Origin: Arenimonas soli | GTDB taxonomy: Bacteria; Pseudomonadota; Gammaproteobacteria; Xanthomonadales; Xanthomonadaceae | Direction: 5' to 3' | Length of the DNA: 64,000 nt | Assembly (NCBI RefSeq): GCF_014643775.1 | Contig: NZ_BMKC01000004.1 | Coordinates: 62,001-126,000, forward strand | Part shown: positions 42,391 through 51,045 of the stretch, one piece after another | Numbering within the stretch: the first letter of the stretch is position 1 | How the letters are laid out: each line of letters opens with the position of its first letter | Notes under the pieces: generated by a model | Database searches by the model: none | What the model was told of the DNA's origin: nothing | The model's input: only the letters and a program-made list of their open reading frames with translations | Made by a program: the position numbers and the translations under genes

Positions 42391-43806
42391 ATGGCCACCG
42401 ATTACGACACCATCATCCTGGGCGCCGGCACCGCCGGCCTGGCCGCCCTGCGCGAGGTGCGCAAGCGCACCGACGACTTCCTGCTGGTCAACGACGGCCC
42501 CTACGGCACCACCTGCGCACGCGTGGGCTGCATGCCCTCGAAGGTGTTCATCGAGGCGGCCAATGCCTTCCACGCCCGCGGCAAGCTGGGCGAGTTCGGC
42601 GTCAGCGGGGCCGACCAGCTGGCCGTGGACATCCCGGCGGTGCTGGCGCGGGTGCGCAAGCTGCGGGATTACTACGTGTCTGGGGTGCTCAAGGCCACCG
42701 AAGGCCTGGGCGAACGCAACCTCGCCGGCCGCGGCCGTCTGCTGGGGCCCGACCGGGTGGCCGTGGGCGACCGGGAGTTTTCCGCCCGCCGCATCATCCT
42801 GGCCACCGGCTCGCGGCCCGTGCTGCCGGGGCCCTGGGCGGAACTCGGCGAGCGCGTGTTCACCACCGATTCGCTGTTCGAACGCCCCGACCTGCCTCGC
42901 CGCATCGCCATCATCGGCCTGGGCGCCATCGGCGTGGAAATGGCGCAGGCCATGGCACGGCTGGGCATCGAGGTCAGCGCCTTCAGCAGCAGCGACCGCC
43001 TGGCCGGGCTGCACGACAAGAAGGTGAACGCGACGCTGCGCGCATTGCTCGACCAGGAGTTCGCCGTGCACACCGGCCACGAGGTCGAGCTCGAAGCCGC
43101 CGGCGACGGCGTGCGCGTGCGCGCCGGCAAGGCCAGCGTCGAGGTGGACGCCGTGCTGGCCGCCATCGGCCGCCGCCCCAACCTCGACGACGTCGGCCTG
43201 GAAACCCTGGGCGTGGATCTGAATGAAAAGGGCCTGCCGCCCTTTGAACCCGGCCTGCTGCGCATCGGCGACACGCCGGTGTTCATCGCCGGCGACGTCA
43301 ACACGCACGCACCGATCCTGCATGAAGCGGCGGACGAGGGTTTCATCGCCGGCCGCAATGCCATGGCCGACGAACCCATCTGCTACCAGCGGCGCACGCC
43401 CCTGGGCGTGGTGTTCTCCGACCCGGTGACCGCGCACGTGGGCCAGCGCCGGTCCGATCTGCCCGACGACACCGTGGTCGGCGAAGTGGACTTCAGCCGC
43501 CAGGGCCGTGCCCGCGCCGCGCAGAAGAACGACGGCCTGCTGCGCGTCTACGCCGCCCACGACACCGGCTGCATCCTTGGCGCCGAACTGTGCACGCCCG
43601 CGGGCGACCACCTGGCCCACCTGCTGGCCCTGGCCGTGGACCAGAAGCTCACCGTCTTCGACCTGCTGCGCATGCCCTTCTACCACCCGGTGCTGGAAGA
43701 AGGCCTGCGCACCGCCTTGCGCGATGCCGGCAAGCAGGTGGACGACAGCCCGGACCGCAGCGACCTGGCCAACTGCCCGGCGATGGGCAGCGAGGCGCTG
43801 GACTAG
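42391..43806 (+). CDS. dihydrolipoyl-dehydrogenase-like flavoprotein disulfide reductase
   Basis: This 471-residue class I pyridine-nucleotide disulfide oxidoreductase has the FAD motif 'IILGAGTAGLAAL', redox pair 'CARVGCMPSK', NAD(P) motif 'IAIIGLGAIGVEMAQAMARL', second FAD motif 'VFIAGDVN' and C-terminal 'FYHPVLEEGLRTAL' where lipoamide dehydrogenases have HPTxSE. No E2 genes are nearby, so it may not serve a 2-oxo acid dehydrogenase; substrates of similar orphan proteins are unclear. It ends four bases inside the convergent reductase gene. Confidence 0.88.
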   Translation: MATDYDTIILGAGTAGLAALREVRKRTDDFLLVNDGPYGTTCARVGCMPSKVFIEAANAFHARGKLGEFGVSGADQLAVDIPAVLARVRKLRDYYVSGVLKATEGLGERNLAGRGRLLGPDRVAVGDREFSARRIILATGSRPVLPGPWAELGERVFTTDSLFERPDLPRRIAIIGLGAIGVEMAQAMARLGIEVSAFSSSDRLAGLHDKKVNATLRALLDQEFAVHTGHEVELEAAGDGVRVRAGKASVEVDAVLAAIGRRPNLDDVGLETLGVDLNEKGLPPFEPGLLRIGDTPVFIAGDVNTHAPILHEAADEGFIAGRNAMADEPICYQRRTPLGVVFSDPVTAHVGQRRSDLPDDTVVGEVDFSRQGRARAAQKNDGLLRVYAAHDTGCILGAELCTPAGDHLAHLLALAVDQKLTVFDLLRMPFYHPVLEEGLRTALRDAGKQVDDSPDRSDLANCPAMGSEALD

Positions 43807-44528
43807 CGGTATTCGGGATTTGGGTGGTCGAAGCGGCAGCCCGCGTCCCAAGCCTTGCGCTGGTTGCCGTGCGCGGGGATGCCGCCGGCGTCTTTCAGCA
43901 GGCGGGCCAGGTGCATCAGGTTCCAGGCCATGAAGGTGGTGTTGCGCTGGGTGAAGTCGTTGTCGTAGCCGGCGCCGTTGTCGCCGTAGGAATCGCCGGG
44001 CCCGGCCTCGCCGATCCAGCCGGAGTCGGCCTGCGGCGGTATCACGTAGCCCAGGTGCTGCAGCGAATAAAGCAGGTTCATCGCACAGTGTTTGATGCCG
44101 TCCTCGTTGCCGGTCACCAGGCAGCCGCCAACGCGGCCGTAATACGCGTACTGGCCCTGTTCGTTGAGCTTTCCGGACTCCGCGTACAGGCGCTCGACCA
44201 CCCGCCGGCATACGGAGCTGGGATCGCCCAGCCAGATGGGCGTGCACAGCACCAGGATGTCGGCGGCCATTACCTTCTTCGACAGCGCCGGCCAGTCGTC
44301 GCGGTCGGCGCCGTGTTCGGTCATGTCCGGCTGCACGCCGGGCGCCAGCACCAGGTCGACGGGGCGCAGCACCTCGACGTCCACCTGGTTGGCGCGCATC
44401 ACGCCGGCGGCCACGTGGACCAGGCGTTCGGTGTGCGAATCCTGGCCCGTGGGCTTGAGCGTGCAGTTGAGGAACAGGGCGCGCAGGTCGTCGTAGCGCG
44501 CGGGCGGCGTTGGCTCCTTGCTGGCCAT
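43803..44528 (-). CDS. flavodoxin-fold NAD(P)H-dependent oxidoreductase
   Basis: This 241-residue FMN-reductase/flavodoxin family protein has the central sheet 'DLRALFLNCTLKPTG' (FMN phosphate site), 'MAADILVLCTPIWLGDPSS' and 'GRVGGCLVTGNEDGIKH'. Such enzymes reduce quinones or flavins. The start is chosen at an ATG with AGGAGGC-type Shine-Dalgarno; the frame is open upstream but antisense to egtD. It lies downstream of egtD with a 25-bp gap and could belong to the egtB-egtD transcript. Confidence 0.88.
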   Translation of the reverse strand: MASKEPTPPARYDDLRALFLNCTLKPTGQDSHTERLVHVAAGVMRANQVDVEVLRPVDLVLAPGVQPDMTEHGADRDDWPALSKKVMAADILVLCTPIWLGDPSSVCRRVVERLYAESGKLNEQGQYAYYGRVGGCLVTGNEDGIKHCAMNLLYSLQHLGYVIPPQADSGWIGEAGPGDSYGDNGAGYDNDFTQRNTTFMAWNLMHLARLLKDAGGIPAHGNQRKAWDAGCRFDHPNPEYR

Positions 44529-44553
44529 GGCGGCCTCCTGTCGGTGGGGTAGC

Positions 44554-45528
44554 TCAGGCCGGCTGCAGCAAGCGCAGCCCGAACCAGTCCTTCGGATCGT
44601 TCCAGCCCTGCACCACGGCAAGTCCGGCGCGGGCGGCCAGCGCGGAGAAACCTTCGTCGGTGTACTTGTGGCTGTACTCGACCTGCATGGCCTCGCCGGC
44701 GGCGAATTCGAACGCCTTGCCCTGCACGGTGACGGTTTGCGCACGCTGGCTATCGATGAAGGTTTCGATGCGGCCGGTTTCCGGCAGGTAGACCGCACGG
44801 TGGCGGAAGGCGTCAAGGTCGAAGTTGGCGCCCAGCTCGCGATTCAGGCGAACCAGGAGGTTCAAGGTAAAGGCGGCGGTGACGCCGGCGGCGTCGTTGT
44901 AGGCAGCTTCGATCAGCACCGGCGACTTCTGCAGGTCGATGCCGATAAGGGCGGCGCCCCTGGGGCCCATGGTTTCGCGCATGGCGGTGAGCAGGCGCAC
45001 CGATTCGGTGTGGGTCAGGTTGCCCAGGGTCGAGCCGGGGAAAAACACCAGCACCCGGCGGGCCTCGCGCTCGGGTTCGGGCAAGGGCACGGGCTGGGTG
45101 AAATCGCCCAGCACCGGCAGCATCTGCACCGGGCCGAACTCGCGGTCCAGTCGCTCGACGCTGCCCACCAGCGCGCTGCGCGAAATCTCGACCGGCGTGT
45201 AGGCCACCGGGTCCTGCAGCGCGTCCAGCAGCAGGCGGGTCTTGCGGCCGCTGCCGCTGCCGTATTCCACGACATGCGCGCGCGGGCCGACGACGGCGGC
45301 GATGTGGGTGCACTCGGCTTCCAGCAGCGCCAGCTCGACGCGCGTCAGGTAGTACTCGGGCTGGCGGGTGATTTCCTCGAACAGCTCGGAGCCGCGCCGG
45401 TCGTAGAAATATTTGGAAGGCAGGCGCTTGGGCGTGCCCGACAGGCCGGCCAGCACGTCGCCCAGCAGGTCGTCGCGGCTGGGGTGCAGGTCGGTCAGTT
45501 CAACGGGATCGGCACTTACGGAGTTCAT
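44554..45528 (-). CDS. egtD: L-histidine N-alpha-methyltransferase EgtD
   Basis: This 324-residue SAM enzyme trimethylates histidine to hercynine, the first step of ergothioneine synthesis. It shows 'LPSKYFYDRRGSELFEEITR', the SAM site 'VVEYGSGSGRKTRLLLDAL', 'LVFFPGSTLGNLTHTE' and the C-terminal 'MQVEYSHKYT'. It overlaps the egtB stop by four bases (ATGA), so the two are translationally coupled and act on consecutive substrates. Confidence 0.97.
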   Translation of the reverse strand: MNSVSADPVELTDLHPSRDDLLGDVLAGLSGTPKRLPSKYFYDRRGSELFEEITRQPEYYLTRVELALLEAECTHIAAVVGPRAHVVEYGSGSGRKTRLLLDALQDPVAYTPVEISRSALVGSVERLDREFGPVQMLPVLGDFTQPVPLPEPEREARRVLVFFPGSTLGNLTHTESVRLLTAMRETMGPRGAALIGIDLQKSPVLIEAAYNDAAGVTAAFTLNLLVRLNRELGANFDLDAFRHRAVYLPETGRIETFIDSQRAQTVTVQGKAFEFAAGEAMQVEYSHKYTDEGFSALAARAGLAVVQGWNDPKDWFGLRLLQPA

Positions 45529-46820
45529 GGCAGGTCCTTGGCCAGGCGCAGTCCGGAAAACTGCCAGCGGGCGTGGGGCGGGAAGAAATTTCGGTAGGTG
45601 GCGCGGATGTGGCTGGCCGGCGTGGCGCAGCTGCCGCCGCGCAGGATGTTCTGGCCGCTCATGAATTTGCCGTTGTATTCACCCAGTGAACCGGGCAAGG
45701 GCCTGAAACCCGGGTAGGCAACGTAAGCCGAACTCGTCCACTCCCAGACATCGCCGAACAGCTGGTGCGGGCCCGGGCCTTCGCCGGTGCCTGCCTGCGG
45801 ATGCAGGTGGTCGGCATCGAGCAGGTTGCCGGACACCGCCTGCCCGCCGGCCGTGTGTTCCCACTCGGCTTCGGTCGGCAGACGGGCGCCGGCCCAGCGC
45901 GCGAAGGCGTCGGCTTCGTAAAGGCTGATGTGGCAGACCGGCGCGTTCGGATCGCGTTCGCGCCAGCCGGCCAGGGTGAATTCGCGGGCGCCGTCTTCGT
46001 GCCAATAAAGCGGGCGCTGCCAATGTTCCGCCTGCACGCGGTCCCAGCCGTCGCTCAGCCACAGGCTGGGGTCTTCGTAACCGCCTTCGGCGACGAATTC
46101 AAGGAACTCGGCGTTGCTTACCGGGCGGCTTGCCAGCGCATGCGCCGGCAGCAGCACGCGGTGGCGCGGCGATTCGTTGTCGTAGGCGAATCGCCCGGCA
46201 TCGGGCCAGGGCGCCGCGCCCATGCCCAGCTCCTGTTCTTCGGCGCCGTTCCAGTGCACCAGGCGGGGTTCGCCGGGCGTGGCGGCCAGGTCCTTGCGGT
46301 AGGCCGGGCCCAGCGGGTTGCACCACAAGGCGTGTTTGATGTCGGTGAGCAGCAGCTCCTGGTGCTGCTGTTCGTGGTGCGTGCCCAGCTCGAGCACCTG
46401 CAGCGTGGTGTCGCGTATGTCGCCCGCGTGGAGTTTTTCAAGCAGGCGGGCGTCCACTTCGCTGCGGTAGTCCAGCACCTCGGCCAGCGTCGGCCGCGAC
46501 AGCAGGCCCCGCTGCGCACGCACGTGGAAGGGGCCGACGCTGTTGTAGTAGCTGTTGAACAGCAGATCCCAGCGCGGTTCGACCGGCACATAGGCGTCAT
46601 CGGCGCCCAGCACGAACGTCTCGAAGAACCAGGTGGTGTGGGCCAGGTGCCACTTCGCCGGACTGGCGTCGGGCATGGACTGCAGCATCGCGTCTTCGGC
46701 CGACAGCGGCGCGGCCAGAGCCAGGCTGCAGGCGCGGACGTCCCGGTAGCGCGTGGCCAGCGCCTGTTCCGCGGGTGGGGGTTCCCGGTTTCCTGCGGCC
46801 TGGGACGAAATAACTCGCAT
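45525..46820 (-). CDS. egtB: ergothioneine sulfoxide synthase EgtB
   Basis: This 431-residue non-haem iron enzyme uses oxygen to join hercynine to a thiol (cysteine or gamma-glutamylcysteine) as a sulfoxide. The N-terminal DinB-like domain provides iron histidines ('WHLAHTTWFFETF' and 'HHEQQHQEL'). The C-terminal formylglycine-enzyme-like domain has 'RLPTEAEWEHTAGG', 'FGDVWEWTSS' and 'NILRGGSCATP'. The frame extends 107 codons upstream, but that part is antisense to the PLP enzyme. The chosen ATG has a TATTCT hexamer 8 nt upstream and no Shine-Dalgarno. Confidence 0.95.
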   Translation of the reverse strand: MRVISSQAAGNREPPPAEQALATRYRDVRACSLALAAPLSAEDAMLQSMPDASPAKWHLAHTTWFFETFVLGADDAYVPVEPRWDLLFNSYYNSVGPFHVRAQRGLLSRPTLAEVLDYRSEVDARLLEKLHAGDIRDTTLQVLELGTHHEQQHQELLLTDIKHALWCNPLGPAYRKDLAATPGEPRLVHWNGAEEQELGMGAAPWPDAGRFAYDNESPRHRVLLPAHALASRPVSNAEFLEFVAEGGYEDPSLWLSDGWDRVQAEHWQRPLYWHEDGAREFTLAGWRERDPNAPVCHISLYEADAFARWAGARLPTEAEWEHTAGGQAVSGNLLDADHLHPQAGTGEGPGPHQLFGDVWEWTSSAYVAYPGFRPLPGSLGEYNGKFMSGQNILRGGSCATPASHIRATYRNFFPPHARWQFSGLRLAKDLP

Positions 46821-46828
46821 TGGCACGA

Positions 46829-46834
46829 AGAATA
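46829..46834 (-). promoter_or_regulatory. -10 element (TATTCT) of a probable leaderless egtB promoter
   Basis: On the minus strand TATTCT is followed by 8 nt and ATG. It sits in the 95-bp divergent space shared with the promoter of the PLP-enzyme gene. Confidence 0.4.
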
Positions 46835-46903
46835 GCGCCACCGTGTGAACGATGCATGATTCACGCCATCTGGCCGGCGCGGGACCGACGCGCCGCCCTG
46901 TCG

Positions 46904-46909
46904 TAAAGT
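46904..46909 (+). promoter_or_regulatory. -10 element (TAAAGT) of a probable leaderless promoter
   Basis: TAAAGT is followed by exactly 6 nt and ATG at 46916, placing transcription start at the codon. There is no Shine-Dalgarno. Confidence 0.4.
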
Positions 46910-46915
46910 GCCGGC

Positions 46916-48109
46916 ATGGCCCACGCCGCAACACCCGCCGCGCCGCTGCCCCACACGGCCACCGTGCCGCTGGCGCGCGCGGCCGATGCCTTCGTGATGC
47001 AGGGTGACGCGCTGTACCTGGACTGCGCGGCGCAAGGCCCGCGCCTGCGTTCCGCCCATGCCGCCGGGCTGGCCGCCTTCGAAGCGGTGGCGCGGCCCTG
47101 GCAACACGTGTCGCCCACGCCGCCGGAACAGCGCGAGACATTGCGCAGGCTGCTGTCGCACCTGTTCGACGGCGACGCCGATGGCGTCGCGCTGGTGCCC
47201 TCCGCCGCCTTCGGCCTGGCCACCGCCGCCAACAGCCTGCCGCTGCACGCCGGCGACACGGTGCTGGTGCTCGAGGGCCAGTTCCCCTCGAACCTGCTGT
47301 GCTGGCAGCAGCGCTGCGCCGACACCGGCGCGACCTTGCGCGGCGTCTCGCGCGAACCCGGCCAGGACTGGACCGGAGCCGTGCTGGCCGCGATGGCCGA
47401 AGAACCGAACCTGCGCATCGCCGCCCTGCCCCAAGTGCGCTGGGACGACGGCGCCTTGCTCGAACTCGACCGCATCAGCGCCGCGCTTCAGGAACGCGGG
47501 GCCGCGCTGGTTCTCGACCTCAGCCAGAGCCTGGGCATCGTGGCGCCAGATGTCGAGCGCTGGCGACCCGACTTCATCGTGTCGGTGGGCTACAAGTGGC
47601 TGCTGGGCGCGCGCGGCCTGGCCTGCCTGTGGGCTTCGCCGCGCTGGCGCGAAGGCGGCCGGCCGATCGAACAGCACTGGATCGCGCACGACGGCGGGCC
47701 GGAATGGCGCTTCGCCGTTGAAGCCGCCGCGCCCTTCGCCGACGGTGCGCGCCGCTTCGATGCCGGCGGCCTGGACGACCCGGTGCGGCTGGCCGTTGCT
47801 ATCGCAGGGCTGGAGCAGGTGCTTGCCTGGGGACCGGCGAAGATCGCCGCGGCCCTTGGCGAACGCACCGCCGCGCTCCACACCGCGCTCGATGCCGCCG
47901 GACTGTCGGCCTGGGCCAGCCCGGGCCACGCGCCGCACCTGATGGCGCTGACGCCGCCCACCGCGGTCATTGCCGCAGCGGACGCCGCCCTGCGCGAATC
48001 CAATATCACCTGCACCTGCCGCCACGGCCGTTTGCGCATCGCCCCGCACCTGCACGTCGCCAGCGGCGACATGGCGCGGGTGGCCGACGTACTTTCGAGG
48101 TTCGTATGA
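46916..48109 (+). CDS. class V PLP-dependent aminotransferase-fold enzyme (EgtE candidate)
   Basis: This 397-residue fold-type I class V PLP enzyme has the Schiff-base lysine in 'SVGYKWLLGARGLACLW', and 'LVLDLSQSLGIV' supplies the aspartate under the pyridine ring. Related enzymes include cysteine desulfurases and EgtE, the lyase that cleaves hercynylcysteine sulfoxide to ergothioneine. It is divergent from egtB-egtD by 95 bp, which makes EgtE the best contextual guess. It is translationally coupled by ATGA overlap to the downstream nitroreductase-like gene. Confidence 0.85.
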   Translation: MAHAATPAAPLPHTATVPLARAADAFVMQGDALYLDCAAQGPRLRSAHAAGLAAFEAVARPWQHVSPTPPEQRETLRRLLSHLFDGDADGVALVPSAAFGLATAANSLPLHAGDTVLVLEGQFPSNLLCWQQRCADTGATLRGVSREPGQDWTGAVLAAMAEEPNLRIAALPQVRWDDGALLELDRISAALQERGAALVLDLSQSLGIVAPDVERWRPDFIVSVGYKWLLGARGLACLWASPRWREGGRPIEQHWIAHDGGPEWRFAVEAAAPFADGARRFDAGGLDDPVRLAVAIAGLEQVLAWGPAKIAAALGERTAALHTALDAAGLSAWASPGHAPHLMALTPPTAVIAAADAALRESNITCTCRHGRLRIAPHLHVASGDMARVADVLSRFV

Positions 48110-49071
48110 ACGATGCCTACCCGGATCTGGTCCGCCAGGCCACGCTGGCCGCCTCCAGCCACAACACCCAGCCCTGGAAGTTCCGCCTGCTGGCCAACGG
48201 CATGGACATCCTTCCCGATTTTTCCCGGCGCCTGCCGGTGGTGGATCCCGACGACCACCACCTGTTCGCCAGCCTGGGCTGCGCCGCGGAAAACCTGCTG
48301 CACGCTTCGGCGGCCGTGGGCCTCCAGGGCTATTTCTCATGCAGCCCGGGCGAACCAGGCGCACATATCCACTTCGAAAGATCAGCCCCGTCGCAATCGC
48401 CGCTGTTCGAGGCCATCCCCCATCGCCAGTGCTGCCGCAGCGACTATGACGGGTCCGTCATGGCCGGTGACCAGCTGCGGCTGTTGGAAGACGCGGCGCA
48501 GGGTACGGGTGTTTCGCTGCTGTGGCTGACCGGAAGCAGCGCGCTGGAGGCCGTCGCCGAATACGTGGCCCAGGGCAACGACACCCAATTGTGCGATCCC
48601 GCCTGGCGGGAAGAGCTCAAGGACTGGGTGCGCTTCAGTGCCGCGGAGGCCCGGCGCACGGGCGACGGACTGTACGGGCCGGTGATGGGCAACCCCAGCG
48701 TGCCGCGCTGGCTTGGCTCGCTGGCCATGCGCCTGACGCTTTCCGCGCGAAGCCAGAACGACAAGGACAGCAAGCACATCCGGCATTCCTCCGCGGTCGC
48801 GGTGTTCTTTTCCGAAGCCGACGACTGGCAGCACTGGATCGAGGTCGGACGCAGCTACGAACGGTTCGCCCTGCAGGCGACGGCGCTGGGCCTGGTCACC
48901 GCCTTCATCAACCAGCCCGTGGAAGTGCCGGCGCTGCGTTCGCAGTTCGCCGCTTACCTGGGCATTAGCGGGCGCCGCCCGGACCTGGTGGTGCGGGTTG
49001 GCCGGGGCCCGGCGATGCCACGCTCGATGCGCCGGCCCGTGGAAGAGGTGATCGAAGCTGCCTTTCGTTGA
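48106..49071 (+). CDS. Acg-family nitroreductase-like flavoprotein
   Basis: This 321-residue protein resembles Acg/Rv-type FMN-binding nitroreductase-fold proteins: the N-terminal 'AASSHNTQPWKFRLLANG', 'LPVVDPDDHHLFASLGCAA', and C-terminal 'GRSYERFALQATALGLV' with 'PDLVVRVGRGP'. In Mycobacterium, Acg proteins keep FMN but have lost reductase activity. The role here is unknown. The ATGA overlap with the PLP-enzyme gene suggests a shared pathway or joint expression. Confidence 0.88.
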   Translation: MNDAYPDLVRQATLAASSHNTQPWKFRLLANGMDILPDFSRRLPVVDPDDHHLFASLGCAAENLLHASAAVGLQGYFSCSPGEPGAHIHFERSAPSQSPLFEAIPHRQCCRSDYDGSVMAGDQLRLLEDAAQGTGVSLLWLTGSSALEAVAEYVAQGNDTQLCDPAWREELKDWVRFSAAEARRTGDGLYGPVMGNPSVPRWLGSLAMRLTLSARSQNDKDSKHIRHSSAVAVFFSEADDWQHWIEVGRSYERFALQATALGLVTAFINQPVEVPALRSQFAAYLGISGRRPDLVVRVGRGPAMPRSMRRPVEEVIEAAFR

Positions 49072-49095
49072 TTTCAGGGTCCGGGCGATTACACT
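49068..49095 (+). promoter_or_regulatory. leaderless-type promoter of the PiuC-like gene
   Basis: TTGATT - 16 nt - TACACT, then exactly 6 nt to the ATG at 49102. This is the best -35/-10 pair among the leaderless-type starts in the window. There is no Shine-Dalgarno. The -35 lies across the upstream stop codon. Confidence 0.5.
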
Positions 49096-49101
49096 TGGCC
49101 G

Positions 49102-49773
49102 ATGATCCTGACCCTTCCCGACCTGATCACCCCCGAAGAACTGACGCTGATAAAGCAGCTGGTCGCCGGGGCCGGGTTCACCGAAGGCAAGAGCACGGCC
49201 GGGGAACTGCTGCACAAGGCCAAGAACAACCAGCAGATTCCCTGGGACCACCCGGTGATGAAGAAGATCGCCGGGCTGGTGATGCAGGCCCTGGGCCGCA
49301 ACGACGCCTTCATGGGCGCCGCGCAGCCTCGGCGGCTGGCGGCGATGCTGGTCAGCCGCTACCAGCCCGGCATGGCCTACGGCATGCACGTGGACGCGCC
49401 GATCATGGCCGAACCCAACCACGTGCGCAGCGACGTTTCGTTCACCCTGTTCCTCAACGAGCCCGACAGCTACAAAGGCGGCGAACTGGCCTTCGAATCG
49501 GGCAGCGGTGAATCCGCCTTCAAGCTGCCGGCCCGCTCGGCCATCTGCTACGCCACCGGCCAGCTGCACCGCGTACGCCCGGTCGAATCGGGCGAACGCC
49601 TGGCGGTGGTCGGCTGGGTGCAAAGCCTGGTGCGCGACCCGGCCGTTCGCGAACTGCTTTACGACCTGTCCGAGGCGCGCGAACAGCTGGTCGGCAAACC
49701 AGACGCGCAGCGCGCCATGGACCTGATCAGCAAGACCTATTCCAACCTGCTGCGGCGCTACGCCGAACCCTGA
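49102..49773 (+). CDS. PiuC/YbiX-type Fe(II)/2-oxoglutarate-dependent dioxygenase (PKHD hydroxylase)
   Basis: This 223-residue enzyme has iron ligands His/Asp in 'YGMHVDAPIM', the distal histidine in 'GQLHRVRPV' and the 2-oxoglutarate arginine in 'SGERLAVVGWVQS'. The family (PiuC, YbiX) is often found with TonB siderophore receptors and regulated by iron, but no receptor gene is next to it and I see no clear Fur box. Substrate unknown. It ends 18 bp before the convergent ABC operon. Confidence 0.93.
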   Translation: MILTLPDLITPEELTLIKQLVAGAGFTEGKSTAGELLHKAKNNQQIPWDHPVMKKIAGLVMQALGRNDAFMGAAQPRRLAAMLVSRYQPGMAYGMHVDAPIMAEPNHVRSDVSFTLFLNEPDSYKGGELAFESGSGESAFKLPARSAICYATGQLHRVRPVESGERLAVVGWVQSLVRDPAVRELLYDLSEAREQLVGKPDAQRAMDLISKTYSNLLRRYAEP

Positions 49774-49791
49774 GGCGTCCGTCGTGCCGGG

Positions 49792-51045
49792 TTATTCGGT
49801 GCGCAGCGAGGCGATCGGATCCAGCTCCGCCGCCTGCTTGGCCGGGTAAACGCCAAACGCCAGTCCGACGCCGGTACACAGCAGCACGGCCACGACGATG
49901 GGCACCGGCGCCCAGGCCACGCCCCAGCCGGCCAGCGCCGCGATGCCGTAGGCCAGCGCGATGCCGAAGGCCACGCCCAGCAGGGCGCCCGCCACGCAGA
50001 TGACCGCCGCCTCGCGCAGGAACTGCGCCACCACGTCGGCCTTGCGCGCGCCCAGGGCCCGCAGCAAACCGACTTCGCGCCGGCGTTCAAGCACGTTCGC
50101 CAGCATGATGTTCATGATGCCGATGCCGCCCACCAGCAGGCTGACGCCGGCGATGGCGCTCATCACCACGCGGAAGATGCGCTGGGTCTGCTGGTGCTGG
50201 GCGAACAGCTGGGCCGGGATGACCAGGGTGTAGTCGTCGGCGCCGGCGTGGCGCTGTTCGAGCAGCGCGGCCAGCACCTGCGCGCCCTGGTCGATGCGTT
50301 CGGGCGCATCCACGCGCACCAGCAGGCGGTCGACTTCGTCTTCCATCGGCTGCAGGCGGAAACGCGCCAGGCCGCTGGCCATCGGCACGAACACGCGGTT
50401 GCTTTCCAGGCCCAGCGGCACGCCCTGGAAACGGTCGGCGCTGAGGTCGCGGTCGGCCAGCACGCCCACCACTTCCAGCCAGGCGTGGTTGACCTTCACG
50501 TACTGGCCGACGGCACCGCCCTGCGGGAACAGGCTGCGCGCGGCCTGGTGGCCAAGCACGGCGACGGCGGCCAGGGCGGCATCATCGTCGTCCGTCAGCG
50601 CCCGGCCTTCGCCGATGCGCAGGGAGCCGAGCTCGAAGAAGCTGGGCGAAATCGCGCTGGCCTGGGCGTCGGCGCTGGCGTGGTCGCTGGCCACCGAATC
50701 GGTGCGCAGGCGTTTTTCGGTGGCCATGGCGATGGCGCCGGGCACCACGTCGAGCGCGGCCTGGGCGTCGGCGCGGGTCAGGCCCAGGCTGCGCGTACGC
50801 TGTTCGCGCAGGGTGGTTTCGTCGAAGGTCTTGGCCTCCACCACCAGGTTGGTCAGGCCCAGGCCTTCGACCAGGCGCAGCGCTTCGCGGCGGCTGCCCT
50901 CGCCCACCGCCTGCATGGCGACGATGGAACCAACACCGAACACCAGGCCCAGCAGGGTCAGGCCGGTGCGCAGCTTGCGCCGGCTGAGTTCCTCGAAAGC
51001 CTCGCGCCAGGCCAGGCGGTCGTTGAGGTGGTGCCAGCGGATCAT
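49792..51045 (-). CDS. MacB-type ABC transporter permease (FtsX-like)
   Basis: This 417-residue membrane protein has one N-terminal helix ('LTLLGLVFGVGSIVAM'), a large periplasmic MacB-PCD domain (about 40-270) and three C-terminal helices of the FtsX fold ('GGIGIMNIMLANVLERRREVG', 'EAAVICVAGALLGVAFGIAL'). Mechanotransmission ABC proteins of this type do not move substrate through the membrane but drive periplasmic events. It is the last gene of a leftward five-gene operon with its own ATPase and three adaptors, overlapping its upstream neighbour by four bases. Confidence 0.93.
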   Translation of the reverse strand: MIRWHHLNDRLAWREAFEELSRRKLRTGLTLLGLVFGVGSIVAMQAVGEGSRREALRLVEGLGLTNLVVEAKTFDETTLREQRTRSLGLTRADAQAALDVVPGAIAMATEKRLRTDSVASDHASADAQASAISPSFFELGSLRIGEGRALTDDDDAALAAVAVLGHQAARSLFPQGGAVGQYVKVNHAWLEVVGVLADRDLSADRFQGVPLGLESNRVFVPMASGLARFRLQPMEDEVDRLLVRVDAPERIDQGAQVLAALLEQRHAGADDYTLVIPAQLFAQHQQTQRIFRVVMSAIAGVSLLVGGIGIMNIMLANVLERRREVGLLRALGARKADVVAQFLREAAVICVAGALLGVAFGIALAYGIAALAGWGVAWAPVPIVVAVLLCTGVGLAFGVYPAKQAAELDPIASLRTE

